From NCBI GenBank assembly GCA_021802545.1, contig JAJZRS010000007.1:54588-118587 (forward strand): 64,000 bases of DNA, written 5' to 3'. This DNA comes from Pseudomonadota bacterium. Its GTDB lineage: Bacteria; Pseudomonadota; Gammaproteobacteria; Burkholderiales; JABEVD01. The notes below the pieces were generated by a model that had not been told where the DNA came from, ran no database searches, and was given only the letters and a program-made list of their open reading frames with translations. Of this stretch, positions 8,651 to 19,247 are shown piece by piece. Position 1 is the first letter of the stretch, and each line of letters starts with the position of its first letter. The position numbers were made by a program, and so were the translations under genes.

Positions 8651-9700
8651 TCAGTAGCTTTCAGTCAATGGCAGGAGAACGGTGAAGGTTGTCATGCCGG
8701 GACGGCTCGCGCATTCGATCACGCCGTGATGCTGGTTGACGAAGGTCTGGGCAAGCGTGAGTCCGACCCCGTGCCCCCCTTCCCGCCCGGACACAAGCGG
8801 GTCGAATATCCTGTCCCTGATCGCCTCGGATATGCCAGGGCCGTTGTCGATGATTTGCATCGATATGGCCAGTTTGTAGCGCTTCTTGGCAATCGTCACC
8901 TGGCGCGCGATTCTCGTCCTGAAAACGAGCCTTCCCTTGCCCTGCATGGCCTGGGCGGCATTTCTTGCAATGTTCAATACAGCCTGAATCAATTGTTCCT
9001 TGTCTCCGATGAAAACCGGCAGGCTGGTATCGTATTCCCTCGATACGGCAATGCCCTCCGGAAATTCCGCCAGAATCAGGCTCCGCACTCGCTCCAGCAC
9101 TTCGTGAATGTTCACTTCGCTGAAATGGGGCGGCCTGTTCGGCGTCAACAGGCGGTCCAGCAGGGACCTCAGTCTGTCCGCCTCTTTCATGATCACCTGC
9201 GTGTATTCGAGCAAATGCTTCGCCCCGAGTTCACGCTCCAGCAGCTGCGCCGCCCCCCTGATGCCGCCGAGAGGGTTCCTGATCTCGTGCGCCAGGTTCC
9301 TGATCAATGCCCGGTTGGCCTGGCTCTGGTCCATGAGTCGCTCTTCGCGCGCGATCTTCAATTGCTGGTCGATCTTCTGAAATTCGAGCAATATCCGTGC
9401 CACTTTGTATTCGATAGGCGTGACGCTCGCCATCAGGTGCAGGGCGAGTTGCGCGCCGGTCGTGAGGAAGAGGTCATGCTCGATATAAGTGGCATTGTCG
9501 GTGCGCGACTTGTCGATCGCCTTGAGGAGTTCGGCAGGGTCGACAAAGAGCGATGCAGCGGAATGGCCGACCAGGTGCTTCTGGCTCAGTTCGAAAAGAT
9601 TTTCAGCGGCGAGATTGGCGTAAACGACGTTGAGATCTTCATCCAGCAACAATACGGCGGTTGCCAGTAGATCAAGACCTGGAAAGGGGGATGGGGTCAT
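8651..9700 (-). CDS. ntrB: Nitrogen sensor kinase/phosphatase NtrB
   Basis: This is a 349-residue soluble histidine kinase that controls NtrC phosphorylation, normally under PII control. It has an N-terminal PAS domain (about 10-115), then the H-box NLAHEIRNPLGG with H138 as phosphorylation site. The ATPase domain carries NIARNAAQAM, DNGPGI and GGHGVGLTLAQ. There are no membrane helices, as expected for NtrB. Its ATG shares one base with the DUF4124 stop (TAATG), and ntrC follows after one base, so all three are one translational block. Confidence 0.95.
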   Translation of the reverse strand: MTPSPFPGLDLLATAVLLLDEDLNVVYANLAAENLFELSQKHLVGHSAASLFVDPAELLKAIDKSRTDNATYIEHDLFLTTGAQLALHLMASVTPIEYKVARILLEFQKIDQQLKIAREERLMDQSQANRALIRNLAHEIRNPLGGIRGAAQLLERELGAKHLLEYTQVIMKEADRLRSLLDRLLTPNRPPHFSEVNIHEVLERVRSLILAEFPEGIAVSREYDTSLPVFIGDKEQLIQAVLNIARNAAQAMQGKGRLVFRTRIARQVTIAKKRYKLAISMQIIDNGPGISEAIRDRIFDPLVSGREGGHGVGLTLAQTFVNQHHGVIECASRPGMTTFTVLLPLTESY

Positions 9701-10089
9701 TATTTCAGATTCGAGATTTCCTTTTTCAGCGCCTCGATATTCTTTTCGTGCAGAATCACGTCACTTCGATATCTTTGCACTGTCGCCTCGTCTCCTCCGC
9801 CAGCCGCAATGGCCTTCCTGGATTGCTCGAGCCTGCCTTGTTCGGCATCCAGCTCTTCACGGAGTATCTTGTAGCGCGTCTCGTCCCGCCTCTTCTGGGT
9901 ACGGTCATCCACCTTGAAGTCTTGAGTCGGGCGGGGCACCGTGGTCAGCGGTTCGATATTGAGCCTTTTGGCGCCCTTCGTCGGAATGTTCGAATAGGTG
10001 ACATGGCCGTCGGCATCCACGCTCTTGTAGATCTCTGCATGGGAAGCAAGCGCAGCCATCCCTAAAATTGCGATGACGAATCTCTTCAT
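9700..10089 (-). CDS. Periplasmic DUF4124 domain protein
   Basis: This is a 129-residue exported protein. It begins with a short signal peptide (MKRFVIAILG..., cleavage likely after ASHA), then a DUF4124 domain typified by IYKSVDADGHVTYSNIP, and ends in a charged coiled-coil-like helix rich in Lys, Glu and Gln. The start is set at the ATG at 10089, which gives the signal peptide; the long open frame further upstream lies inside glnA in another frame. It sits between the glnA terminator and ntrB and overlaps ntrB by one base. DUF4124 proteins have no established function; the tight link to ntrBC is shared by several betaproteobacteria and may be functional or only positional. Confidence 0.85.
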   Translation of the reverse strand: MKRFVIAILGMAALASHAEIYKSVDADGHVTYSNIPTKGAKRLNIEPLTTVPRPTQDFKVDDRTQKRRDETRYKILREELDAEQGRLEQSRKAIAAGGGDEATVQRYRSDVILHEKNIEALKKEISNLK

Positions 10090-10105
10090 ATCGCAAATAG
10101 TACAC

Positions 10106-10138
10106 CAAAAAGAAAAAAGGCGGGGAAGCCCCCGCCTT
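10106..10138 (-). terminator. Rho-independent terminator after glnA
   Basis: Read on the minus strand, a GC-rich hairpin (arms at 10117-10125 and 10129-10137, stem of about 9 bp) is followed by a run of T residues broken by one C. It lies 17 bases past the glnA stop and just before the DUF4124-ntrB-ntrC genes. It would end most glnA transcripts and let only some read into the regulators. Confidence 0.85.
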
Positions 10139-10154
10139 CTTTCCGCCCTGATGC

Positions 10155-11564
10155 TTACAGGCTGTAGTACATCGCAAATTCGATGGGATGCGTCGTCATG
10201 CGGAAGCGGGTGACTTCTTCCATCTTGAGTTCGATGTAGGCATCGATCATGTCGTTGGAGAAGACGCCGCCGCGCGTGAGGAATTCGCGGTCCTTGTCGA
10301 GATAGTCGAGCGCCATGTCGAGGGACGAGCAAACCGTCGGGATGTGCTGAGCCTCTTCCGGCGGCAGGTCGTACAGGTTCTTGTCCATGGCATCCCCGGG
10401 ATGGATCTTGTTCTGGATGCCATCCAGGCCAGCCATCATCATCGCCGTGAAGGCGAAATAGGGGTTGGCGGTGGGATCCGGGAAACGCACCTCGATGCGG
10501 CGCGCCTTCGGGTTCGTCACGTAGGGAATGCGGATCGAAGCGGAGCGGTTGCGCGCAGAATAGGCGAGCATCACAGGGGCTTCGAAGCCGGGAACCAGGC
10601 GCTTGTAGGAATTGGTTCCGGGATTGGTGATCGCATTCAATGCGCGGGCATGCTTGATGATGCCGCCGATGTAGAAGAGCGCGAGTTCGGAAAGGCCTGC
10701 GTAGCCGTTGCCGTCGAACATGTTCTTGCCGTCCTTCCACAGGGACTGGTGAACGTGCATGCCGGAACCGTTGTCGCCGACCACAGGCTTGGGCATGAAG
10801 GTCGCAGTCTTGCCATAGGAATGCGCGACGTTATGGACGACGTATTTCAGGATCTGGGTCCAGTCTGCGCGGCGCACCAGGGTGCTGAATTTGGTGCCGA
10901 TTTCGCACTGCCCAGCGGTCGCAACCTCATGGTGGTGCACTTCGACAGGCACGCCCATCTGCTCGAGGGTCAGCGAGATTGCGGAACGGATATCCTGCAG
11001 CGAGTCGACCGGGGGAACGGGGAAATAGCCGCCCTTGACTGCGGGGCGATGGCCGATGTTGCCGGCCTCGAACTTCTCGCTGGAGCTCCAAGCGGCTTCC
11101 TCGGATTCAATCTTGACGCCGCATCCGGACATGTCTGCATGCCAGGTCACGGAGTCGAAAACGAAGAACTCGGGCTCGGGGCCGAAATAGGCGGTATCCG
11201 CGATTCCCGTCGACTTGAGATAAGCTTCTCCGCGCTTGGCGAGCGACCTGGGATCGCGGTCATAGCCCTTGCCGTCGGAAGGCTCGATGACGTCGCAGGT
11301 CAAAATCAGCGTGGACTCTTCCATGAAAGGATCGAGATTTGCGGTTTCAGCATCGGGCATCAGAATCATGTCGGAAGCCTGGATGCCTTTCCAGCCGGCG
11401 ATGGAAGAACCGTCGAAAGCATGGCCGTTTTCGAACCAGGAGTCGCTCACCACATGTGAAGGAACGGAAACATGCTGTTCCTTTCCCCGCGTGTCGGTAA
11501 AGCGAAGATCGACGAACTTCACTTCGTTGTCTTTGATCAATTTCAAAACATCGGCGGCTGCCAT
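10155..11564 (-). CDS. glnA: Glutamine synthetase type I
   Basis: This enzyme makes glutamine from glutamate, ammonia and ATP in the cytoplasm and is the main route of ammonium assimilation. The 469 residues match the GlnA I-beta class. Signatures include FDGSSIAGW, the metal-binding FGPEPEFF, the ATP-binding [10 protein letters not shown] and the adenylylation loop [11 protein letters not shown], whose Tyr near residue 398 is the usual GlnE target. GGAGGGA lies 6 bases before the start codon. A sigma54-type promoter lies about 50 bases upstream and a strong terminator follows, so the gene is expected to be switched on by NtrC under nitrogen limitation. Confidence 0.98.
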   Translation of the reverse strand: MAAADVLKLIKDNEVKFVDLRFTDTRGKEQHVSVPSHVVSDSWFENGHAFDGSSIAGWKGIQASDMILMPDAETANLDPFMEESTLILTCDVIEPSDGKGYDRDPRSLAKRGEAYLKSTGIADTAYFGPEPEFFVFDSVTWHADMSGCGVKIESEEAAWSSSEKFEAGNIGHRPAVKGGYFPVPPVDSLQDIRSAISLTLEQMGVPVEVHHHEVATAGQCEIGTKFSTLVRRADWTQILKYVVHNVAHSYGKTATFMPKPVVGDNGSGMHVHQSLWKDGKNMFDGNGYAGLSELALFYIGGIIKHARALNAITNPGTNSYKRLVPGFEAPVMLAYSARNRSASIRIPYVTNPKARRIEVRFPDPTANPYFAFTAMMMAGLDGIQNKIHPGDAMDKNLYDLPPEEAQHIPTVCSSLDMALDYLDKDREFLTRGGVFSNDMIDAYIELKMEEVTRFRMTTHPIEFAMYYSL

Positions 11565-11613
11565 ATTATTCCCTCCAAAAGATGATTAAACGAAAACTGA
11601 CGACGGTTTCTGT

Positions 11614-11629
11614 AGCACGATGCATGCCA
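11614..11629 (-). promoter_or_regulatory. Sigma54 (-24/-12) promoter of glnA
   Basis: On the minus strand the bases read TGGCATG-CATC-GTGCT. GG and GC fall exactly at the spacing of the sigma54 consensus TGGCACG-N4-TTGCA. Transcription would start near 11602, leaving a leader of about 40 bases. Promoter type and place agree with NtrC control of glnA. Confidence 0.8.
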
Positions 11630-11633
11630 TGGC

Positions 11634-11671
11634 CCGGAAAACAATTCGTTATTGTGCCACAAGTTTTCCGG
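11634..11671 (-). promoter_or_regulatory. Perfect 9-bp dyad upstream of the glnA promoter
   Basis: The arms CCGGAAAAC (11634-11642) and GTTTTCCGG (11663-11671) are separated by 20 bases that contain a smaller dyad, ACAAT-TCGTT-ATTGT. It lies about 5 bases upstream of the -24 element. It does not match the usual NtrC site, so it may bind another regulator or be an RNA structure of an upstream transcript. The dyad is seen directly; its role is unknown. Confidence 0.4.
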
Positions 11672-11697
11672 CTTGAGTGAATTAACGGGGCGCCCCT

Positions 11698-12858
11698 TTA
11701 TGGGGCATTTTTCTGCATCTTTGCACCGTAACAGTGCATTCTGATCGAATGAAAGTGCGGATCCTCCTCGAGAAGCGATTCGACCTTTTTTTCGGACGAA
11801 CCGTCTTCCTTGTCACCGGGCGGGAGAAAAACTTCGGCATCGACCATCCCGTCCAGGTAATGCAGCACGATCCGGTCGGGTTCGATATCCAGCTTTTTCC
11901 GGATGAGATCGACGAAATGCGCCCGCTCGGGAAGATGGGTGCTCGGCTTGCTGTAAAAATCGTCTTCCGGATCGACATGGACCATGACATTGAGCACATC
12001 GTGATGATTCAGGACCCTGCTTCTCGCCGCCTCGGCGATGTAATGTCCTTCAGAGACGCTGATTTTTGGATCGACCAGGATATGCGCGTCGACGAGCGCC
12101 TGATTCCCCATTTTTCTGGTCTTCAGCTCGTGCAGGCCGATCACGCCCGGGGTCGCTTCGATCGTGGCGCGGATTTGCGCGAGATCCTCCTCGGAAAGCC
12201 CCGTATCGACCAGCTCGCTGAATGCCTCGTATCCCAGCTGCCAACCCATGCGCACGATCATGAAGGCCACCAGGGCTGCAGCAAGCAGGTCCAGAAACGT
12301 GTAACCCGCAAGATTTCCGGCAATGCCCACGGACACGACCAGGGATGAGGCGGCATCCGAACGGGTATGCCAGGCGTTGGCCACGAGCATCTGGGAGCGC
12401 ACGCGCTTGGCGACAGCAATCATGTAGCGGAAAAGCCCTTCCTTGGCGACCAGCGTGATGAGGGCGACCCATAGCGTCATGAAATGGACCTGCTGGACCT
12501 GCTGGGGATGCTGAAGGCGGGAACCTGCGGCATAAAGCAGGGCGAGTCCCATCACGCCCATCAGAATGCCCAGGATCAGGGTGGTCGCGGTTTCTATCCT
12601 GGCATGCCCGTAAGGATGGTCCTGGTCCGCACTCAGGCTGCCATGGCGATTGGCGGCGAGCACCAGAAAATCCGAGAGCAGATCGGAAAAGGAATGCAGG
12701 CCGTCCGCCATCAGCGCCTGCGAACGCCCGAAGAAACCCACCACGACCTGCATGACGGTCAAGGCAATATTGACGGCAATGCTGATGAGGGTGCTTTTCC
12801 GCGCAGCCTGGTAGCGCGTCGAGTCGGCTTCCTGCGAAGTCTGGTTTGGGTCTATCAT
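11698..12858 (-). CDS. Cation diffusion facilitator (CDF) metal exporter
   Basis: This 386-residue inner-membrane antiporter of the CDF family exports divalent metals such as zinc, iron or manganese in exchange for protons. Six hydrophobic helices are followed by a cytoplasmic metal-sensing domain (about 215-300) and a longer C-terminal tail. The metal-site residues are visible as ADGLHSFSDLLSD in helix 2 and NAWHTRSDAASS in helix 5. The tail after residue 300 contains HLPERAHFVDLI and a second domain-like piece, making it longer than E. coli FieF (300 residues). The gene is divergent from a rhodanese gene with 37 bases between. The metal cannot be told from the sequence alone. Confidence 0.88.
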   Translation of the reverse strand: MIDPNQTSQEADSTRYQAARKSTLISIAVNIALTVMQVVVGFFGRSQALMADGLHSFSDLLSDFLVLAANRHGSLSADQDHPYGHARIETATTLILGILMGVMGLALLYAAGSRLQHPQQVQQVHFMTLWVALITLVAKEGLFRYMIAVAKRVRSQMLVANAWHTRSDAASSLVVSVGIAGNLAGYTFLDLLAAALVAFMIVRMGWQLGYEAFSELVDTGLSEEDLAQIRATIEATPGVIGLHELKTRKMGNQALVDAHILVDPKISVSEGHYIAEAARSRVLNHHDVLNVMVHVDPEDDFYSKPSTHLPERAHFVDLIRKKLDIEPDRIVLHYLDGMVDAEVFLPPGDKEDGSSEKKVESLLEEDPHFHSIRMHCYGAKMQKNAP

Positions 12859-12895
12859 GTTAAGAAGAATATCTGCATTTGTGAATTTTTAACAG

Positions 12896-13342
12896 ATGAG
12901 CCATATCCGTCAAATTTTGGCGAAGGCAAGGGAGCGGGGCAGGGAAGTCCCCTACGAAGGGGCGCTCCTTCCAATCGAAGCCTACGCCCTCTTGCAGGAA
13001 GCGCCGGGGGCGAGGCTCGTGGACGTCAGGACCCGGGCCGAAATCGATTGGGTCGGCAGGGTGCCGGGAAGCATCCACATCGAATGGATGAGCTATCCGT
13101 CCATGCAGCCCAATCCCTATTTCCTCAACCAGCTTCAGCAGCAGGTGGACAAGGAATCGCTCGTCCTCTTCATCTGCCGCTCCGGCCACCGTTCCCACAA
13201 TGCCGCAGCGGTCGCAGCAGCAGCCGGTTACACGGAATGCTACAACGTCCTCGAAGGCTTCGAGGGGGACAAGGACAAGCATTCGCACCGCGGCAGGCTG
13301 AACGGCTGGCGGTTTGCCGAACTGCCATGGGAGCAGGGCTAG
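12896..13342 (+). CDS. Rhodanese-like domain protein
   Basis: This is a single-domain rhodanese of 148 residues, a sulfurtransferase fold. It has ARLVDVRTRAEIDWVGRVPGSIHI at the start of the domain and the active-site loop FICRSGHRS with the catalytic cysteine. Its C-terminal part has NVLEGFEGDKD and a basic segment HRGRLNGWRF, as in the family found in many beta- and gammaproteobacteria. No signal peptide is present, so it is cytoplasmic. It faces uppP tail to tail with a 4-base overlap of the stop codons. Its physiological sulfur acceptor is unknown. Confidence 0.9.
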   Translation: MSHIRQILAKARERGREVPYEGALLPIEAYALLQEAPGARLVDVRTRAEIDWVGRVPGSIHIEWMSYPSMQPNPYFLNQLQQQVDKESLVLFICRSGHRSHNAAAVAAAAGYTECYNVLEGFEGDKDKHSHRGRLNGWRFAELPWEQG

Positions 13343-14190
13343 AAGCCGCCTCTGTGGAGCATGAACACCACCGCTGAAGCTGCAAGGCAATAGGCACCGA
13401 AAAAATGCCAGCGTCCGGCCTCGAGCCAATTCGACAGCCATTTGAGGGCAAGAAGCCCTGCAATGAAGCTGAACACCATGCCCAGGATGCCGGGCATGAA
13501 CATGCCGGCCAGATTCGCTCCCGCATGGTGCTGATCCTTCAGGAGGCGCCATGCTTCACGGACGATGACAGGCGGGGTCAGCACCACGGCAAGCGCGAAG
13601 CTGAATTCCTCGATCTTCCTTCTGGAGACGCCGAGCAGCAAACCTGCGGATATCGTCGAACCCGAACGGGAGAATCCCCTGAAAGGCAGGCAGATCCCCT
13701 GCACGGCGCCGACCAAACAGGATTGTCTGAAATCGACCGAATGGCCGAAAGAAGCGCCCCTGGTCTTCATCCCTGCATAGAAAATCAGGAGCCCTGCCGC
13801 AGCAAGGGAAGCTGAGATCAGGCTCATGTTCCCGAAGAGCTGCTCGATTTCGGCATGCGGCACGTTCCTCATGAACATTTTTTCGATGAGAACCTTCAGG
13901 GCAAGCCCGACGATTCCCGTCACCACTGTCGCAGCGAAAATGCGCCTTGCCGACTCCCAGAAAACGGCTTTCGAAGAAAAAAAGCTCTCCTTCCAGGCGT
14001 TCCAGAAATAGACGATGACCGCAAACATCGTTCCGGTATGGAGCATCACCAGGAGCATCGTCATCTCGGGCGTGGTGGGATCGAGCCCCATCAGCTTTTC
14101 AGCCACGATGACGTGCGCGGAGCTGGAGACGGGAAGAAGCTCGGCGGCACCCTGAACGACGGCAAGCCCCATGATCTGCAACAGCGTCAT
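13339..14190 (-). CDS. uppP: Undecaprenyl-diphosphatase (UppP/BacA), divergent
   Basis: This 283-residue inner-membrane phosphatase recycles undecaprenyl pyrophosphate to the monophosphate carrier needed for peptidoglycan; the family also gives some bacitracin resistance. The two key motifs are present in divergent form: AELLPVSSSAH (usual TEFLPVSSSGH) near the N-terminus and FRGFSRSGST (usual PGTSRSG) in the middle. At least six hydrophobic segments follow the known topology. The start is one base after the thiC stop, with AGGAAGG six bases before it inside the thiC end, so expression is probably coupled to thiC. The changed residues leave open whether it is the only UppP of the cell. Confidence 0.85.
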   Translation of the reverse strand: MTLLQIMGLAVVQGAAELLPVSSSAHVIVAEKLMGLDPTTPEMTMLLVMLHTGTMFAVIVYFWNAWKESFFSSKAVFWESARRIFAATVVTGIVGLALKVLIEKMFMRNVPHAEIEQLFGNMSLISASLAAAGLLIFYAGMKTRGASFGHSVDFRQSCLVGAVQGICLPFRGFSRSGSTISAGLLLGVSRRKIEEFSFALAVVLTPPVIVREAWRLLKDQHHAGANLAGMFMPGILGMVFSFIAGLLALKWLSNWLEAGRWHFFGAYCLAASAVVFMLHRGGF

Positions 14191-14191
14191 G

Positions 14192-16167
<1,976 letters not shown>

Positions 16168-16821
16168 ATGGATTTCGAAAAAGCGCGATTCAACATGGTC
16201 GAGCAGCAGATCAGGCCATGGGATGTTCTGGACCAACATGTGCTTGATCTCCTTTTCGAAGTCAAGCGCGAGGAATACGTTCCTGCAGAGTACAGGGAAC
16301 TCGCATTCGCCGATATCGAGATCCCGATCGGGCATGGCGTATCCATGCTCTTCCCGAAACTGGAGGCGAAGATCCTGCAGGCGGTGGGTTTGCGGAAATC
16401 GGACAGGGTGTTGGAGGTCGGCAGCGGCAACGGCTACATGACCGCCTTGCTCGCCATGGGCGGCCAGCATGTGTACAGCGTCGAAATCGTTCCCGAGCTT
16501 TCCGCCATGGCGGAAAAAAACCTGAAGGCGCATCACGTCGGAAACGTCACGCTGGAAGTCGGTGACGCGTCGCAAGGCTGGGGCAAGCACGGACCCTATG
16601 ACGTCATCATCCTCGCCGGATCGACGCCCGTATTGCCAGAAGAATTCCAGAAGGAACTTCATCTCGGCGGCAGGCTGTTTGCCGTGGTCGGAGAAGGGCC
16701 GGCCATGCGCGCGACGCTGGTGACGCGCATCGGAAAGGATGCGTGGCATACCGAAGACCTGTTCGAAACGAGGATTCCGGCGCTGCAAAATGCCATGAAA
16801 ATGAAGAAATTCGTGTTCTGA
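16168..16821 (+). CDS. pcm: Protein-L-isoaspartate O-methyltransferase family protein
   Basis: This is a 217-residue SAM-dependent methyltransferase that repairs isoaspartyl damage in proteins. It starts MDFEKARFNMVEQQIRPW, as in the betaproteobacterial branch of the family. The SAM-binding motif I is VLEVGSGNGYMTALLA near residue 80, and PYDVIILAGSTPVLPEEF is a motif II region. The ATG at 16168 follows two in-frame start-like codons (GTG at 16162, ATG at 16165), and GGGG lies 5 bases before it. This branch is shorter in some motifs than E. coli Pcm, so repair activity is likely but not certain. tolC follows 43 bases later. Confidence 0.85.
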   Translation: MDFEKARFNMVEQQIRPWDVLDQHVLDLLFEVKREEYVPAEYRELAFADIEIPIGHGVSMLFPKLEAKILQAVGLRKSDRVLEVGSGNGYMTALLAMGGQHVYSVEIVPELSAMAEKNLKAHHVGNVTLEVGDASQGWGKHGPYDVIILAGSTPVLPEEFQKELHLGGRLFAVVGEGPAMRATLVTRIGKDAWHTEDLFETRIPALQNAMKMKKFVF

Positions 16822-16864
16822 TTGCGCAAAGTATATTAGAATTGTCTTATTTACATAGGACGCC

Positions 16865-18196
16865 ATGACACTGAAGCCGATTTTCGCGATGCTCGTCGCC
16901 CTGAGCCCTGTCGCCCATGCCGCCGACCTGCTCGCCGTCTACAGCGAGGCGAAGGTCCAGGATCCGGTGTTTCTGGCCGCCCAGGCCAAGCTCAGGTCGA
17001 TCCAGGAAAAGGTGCCGCAGAGCAGATCGCTGCTTCTGCCGAATATCGGCCTCAGTGCAAACACGACCTACAACCGTTTCAAGACGACCCTCACCAATCC
17101 AGGGCTTGCCGGCCTGCCTCTCGGAGGCACAGGAAACTACAATTCGAACGGCTACACGGTTTCCCTTTCCCAGCCGGTCTTCAGGCTGCAGGACTGGATA
17201 CAGCTCGACGAAGCTCATCTCCAGGTCGCAGCGGCCCAGGCGCAATTCCGCGCTGCAGAGCAGGATCTGATCATCCGCGTAGCCCAGTCCTATTTCGGCG
17301 TACTGCTCGCGTTCGACAACGTCGAGCTTGTCCGCGCCCAGAAAGCGGCGATATCCGAAGAATTGCAGCAGGCGAAGCAGAATTTCGATGTCGGAACGGC
17401 CACCATCACCGACACGCACGAAGCCCAGGCGAGATACGATCTCGTTTCCGCACAGGAGATCGCGGCATTGAGCGATCTTGAAGTCAAGAAGCGCACGCTC
17501 GCCACCTTGACCGGCAAAATGCCCGGCCAGCTCGATACCGTGAATGCGAAATTCGAACCGACCTTGCCCGTTCCCGACAATGCAGAAAAATGGGTAGGGG
17601 CTGCACTCAATGGCAATCCGGATCTCGTCGGAAGCCGGATACTGGCGAAAATCGCCGAGAAGGAAGTGACCAGGCGCCGCGCGGGGCACCTTCCGACGCT
17701 TTCTATCGTCGCCAGCTACAACGACAATTCCGCATCCGGAGGCCCTTTGCTCGATCTTTCCTCCAGAACCAAGCAGAGCGCTGTCGGACTCCAGTTCAAC
17801 CTGCCGATATTCCAGGGCGGCGCGATCAGCTCGCAGACGAGGGAAGCTGCGGCCGATCTCGAAAAATCCAAGGACGATGAGGACGGCGCAAGGCGCAATG
17901 CAGAACTCAACGCTCGCCAAGCTTTTCTCGGCGTCGCGAGCGGCATGGCTCAGGTGAAAGCTCTTGAGCAAGCGCTCACTTCAAGCAAAACCATGCTGGA
18001 ATCCACAAAGCTTGGCCAGGAAGTGGGGGTGAGAACGGCGGTCGACGTGCTCAACGCCCAGCAGCAGCTCTATTCGGCCAAGCGCGATCTCTACAAGGCG
18101 AGGTACGACTATCTGGTTTCCGAGCTGAAGCTCAAAGCCGCCTCGGGCTCGCTCACCGACTCAGACCTCGAAGCGGTCAACCGCGCCCTGCACTGA
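16865..18196 (+). CDS. tolC: TolC family outer membrane protein
   Basis: This 443-residue outer-membrane channel protein serves type I secretion or drug efflux. A short signal peptide ends at SPVAHA, followed by ADLLAVYSEAKVQDP, the usual TolC opening with the first helix. Two repeated halves with long Ala/Gln/Glu-rich coiled helices are seen (for example AAEQDLIIRVAQSYFGVLLA, and the second copy ELNARQAFLGVASG). It shares no operon with an inner-membrane pump here, so it is probably the general TolC used by several systems. It lies 43 bases after pcm, with which it may be co-transcribed. Confidence 0.93.
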   Translation: MTLKPIFAMLVALSPVAHAADLLAVYSEAKVQDPVFLAAQAKLRSIQEKVPQSRSLLLPNIGLSANTTYNRFKTTLTNPGLAGLPLGGTGNYNSNGYTVSLSQPVFRLQDWIQLDEAHLQVAAAQAQFRAAEQDLIIRVAQSYFGVLLAFDNVELVRAQKAAISEELQQAKQNFDVGTATITDTHEAQARYDLVSAQEIAALSDLEVKKRTLATLTGKMPGQLDTVNAKFEPTLPVPDNAEKWVGAALNGNPDLVGSRILAKIAEKEVTRRRAGHLPTLSIVASYNDNSASGGPLLDLSSRTKQSAVGLQFNLPIFQGGAISSQTREAAADLEKSKDDEDGARRNAELNARQAFLGVASGMAQVKALEQALTSSKTMLESTKLGQEVGVRTAVDVLNAQQQLYSAKRDLYKARYDYLVSELKLKAASGSLTDSDLEAVNRALH

Positions 18197-18197
18197 T

Positions 18198-18473
18198 TCA
18201 TTCCTTGGCTGGCGCATCAATCGGCTCGATTCCTTCAACGAGCGGGATTTCCTTGCCCGGATGCCGCCTGATCAGGCGCTTGAGCGCCTCGTCTTCGGCA
18301 GGCCCCATGGTCCCGCCCTGCTGCATGCCGAATTCGACGCCAGGCGCCATTCGTTCGGCATCGATTTCGGCCTCGGCTTCCAGCCAGTCTTCCAGGTCGT
18401 GCCCATGCTCGTAGCCCCGGTCGACATAGCGGAAATAGGCCGCCTCCCTGATTCTTTCCAGTTTTTCAGCCAT
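18198..18473 (-). CDS. DUF2934 family protein
   Basis: This 91-residue acidic cytoplasmic protein has the DUF2934 signature IREAAYFRYVDRGYEHGHDLEDWLEAEAEI near its N-terminus, split here by the usual Gly-His turn. The ATG at 18473 is chosen because GGGAGGGATC precedes it; an upstream in-frame start at 18494 would remove this ribosome-binding site from its place. The rest is low in hydrophobic residues and rich in Glu, Asp and Pro. The role of the family is unknown. It converges on tolC with one base between the stop codons. Confidence 0.85.
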   Translation of the reverse strand: MAEKLERIREAAYFRYVDRGYEHGHDLEDWLEAEAEIDAERMAPGVEFGMQQGGTMGPAEDEALKRLIRRHPGKEIPLVEGIEPIDAPAKE

Positions 18474-18584
18474 GATCCCTCCCGTAAAAAGCATATTTCA
18501 TCATAGACAAGATTCTTGCCCGTGCCCCTCGTCCTGCCGACTATCCCGGTTGATTTTCGCGCTTTCTTGGCCCACCATGCAAAA

Positions 18585-19247
18585 ATGAAAACCGTATTGG
18601 TCACAGGCGCAAATCGCGGCATCGGACTTGAGTTCTGCAGGCAGTATGCTCTGGAAGAATGGCGCGTCCTGGCCTGCTGCCGCCATCCATCGAAGGATCT
18701 GGCGCTGCCCGGGGTCGAAATCTATCCGCTCGACGTCGGCGACCCCGCCCAAATCCAAAAGCTTGCAGGTCGTCTTTCCGGAGAATCGGTCGACCTGCTG
18801 ATCAACAATGCGGGCATCTATCCGGATTCCGGAAATTTCGGCGAAATCGACTACAAAAAATGGATGAGGGCTTTCGAAATCAATGCAATGGCCCCCCTCA
18901 GGATGGCCGAGGCCTTTGTCAATCTTATCGCAAGAAGCGGGACTATCGCGACCCTCACCAGCAAGATGGGCAGCCTCGCCGACAACACCAGCGGCGGCGA
19001 ATATCCCTACCGCTCCAGCAAGGCTGCGGCAAACATGGTAATGAGGAGCATGGCGATCGACCTGAAGGCGTTCGGCATCATTTCCGTCGCGCTGCACCCG
19101 GGATGGGTCAAGACCGAAATGGGCGGGCCGAGTGCCCTGATATCCGTCGAGCAAAGCGTATCCGGAATGCGCCGTGTCATCGAAAGGCTTGCGCCTGCCG
19201 ACTCTGGAAAATTCCTTTCCTATGACGGGCTCGAGATTCCCTGGTAA
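18585..19247 (+). CDS. Short-chain dehydrogenase/reductase
   Basis: This is a 220-residue classical SDR of the C-factor/YbbO-like type with an NAD(P)-binding Rossmann fold. The nucleotide motif is TGANRGIG, the strand motif NNAGIY, and the catalytic pair Tyr-x-x-x-Lys is in YPYRSSKAA. HPGWVKTEMGG is the familiar Pro-Gly loop after the active site. The start is the ATG at 18585, which gives the normal beginning MKTVLVTG; an open frame from 18516 adds an unlikely leader. No strong ribosome-binding site is visible. The substrate cannot be told. It converges on the big HD-GYP gene with no bases between. Confidence 0.85.
   Translation: MKTVLVTGANRGIGLEFCRQYALEEWRVLACCRHPSKDLALPGVEIYPLDVGDPAQIQKLAGRLSGESVDLLINNAGIYPDSGNFGEIDYKKWMRAFEINAMAPLRMAEAFVNLIARSGTIATLTSKMGSLADNTSGGEYPYRSSKAAANMVMRSMAIDLKAFGIISVALHPGWVKTEMGGPSALISVEQSVSGMRRVIERLAPADSGKFLSYDGLEIPW

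Noticed and set aside
8414..9670. 418-residue plus-strand frame opposite ntrBC
   Set aside because: Shadow of two secure genes; no domain recognised.
10188..11459. 423-residue plus-strand frame opposite glnA
   Set aside because: It mirrors the codon pattern of glnA, has no ribosome-binding site or known domain.
11634..11671. NtrC enhancer upstream of glnA
   Set aside because: The dyad does not match the GCAC-N5-GTGC type consensus; kept only as an unexplained dyad.
11684..11700. GGGGCGCCCC palindrome after the CDF gene as terminator
   Set aside because: No T tract follows on the minus strand and it abuts the stop codon.
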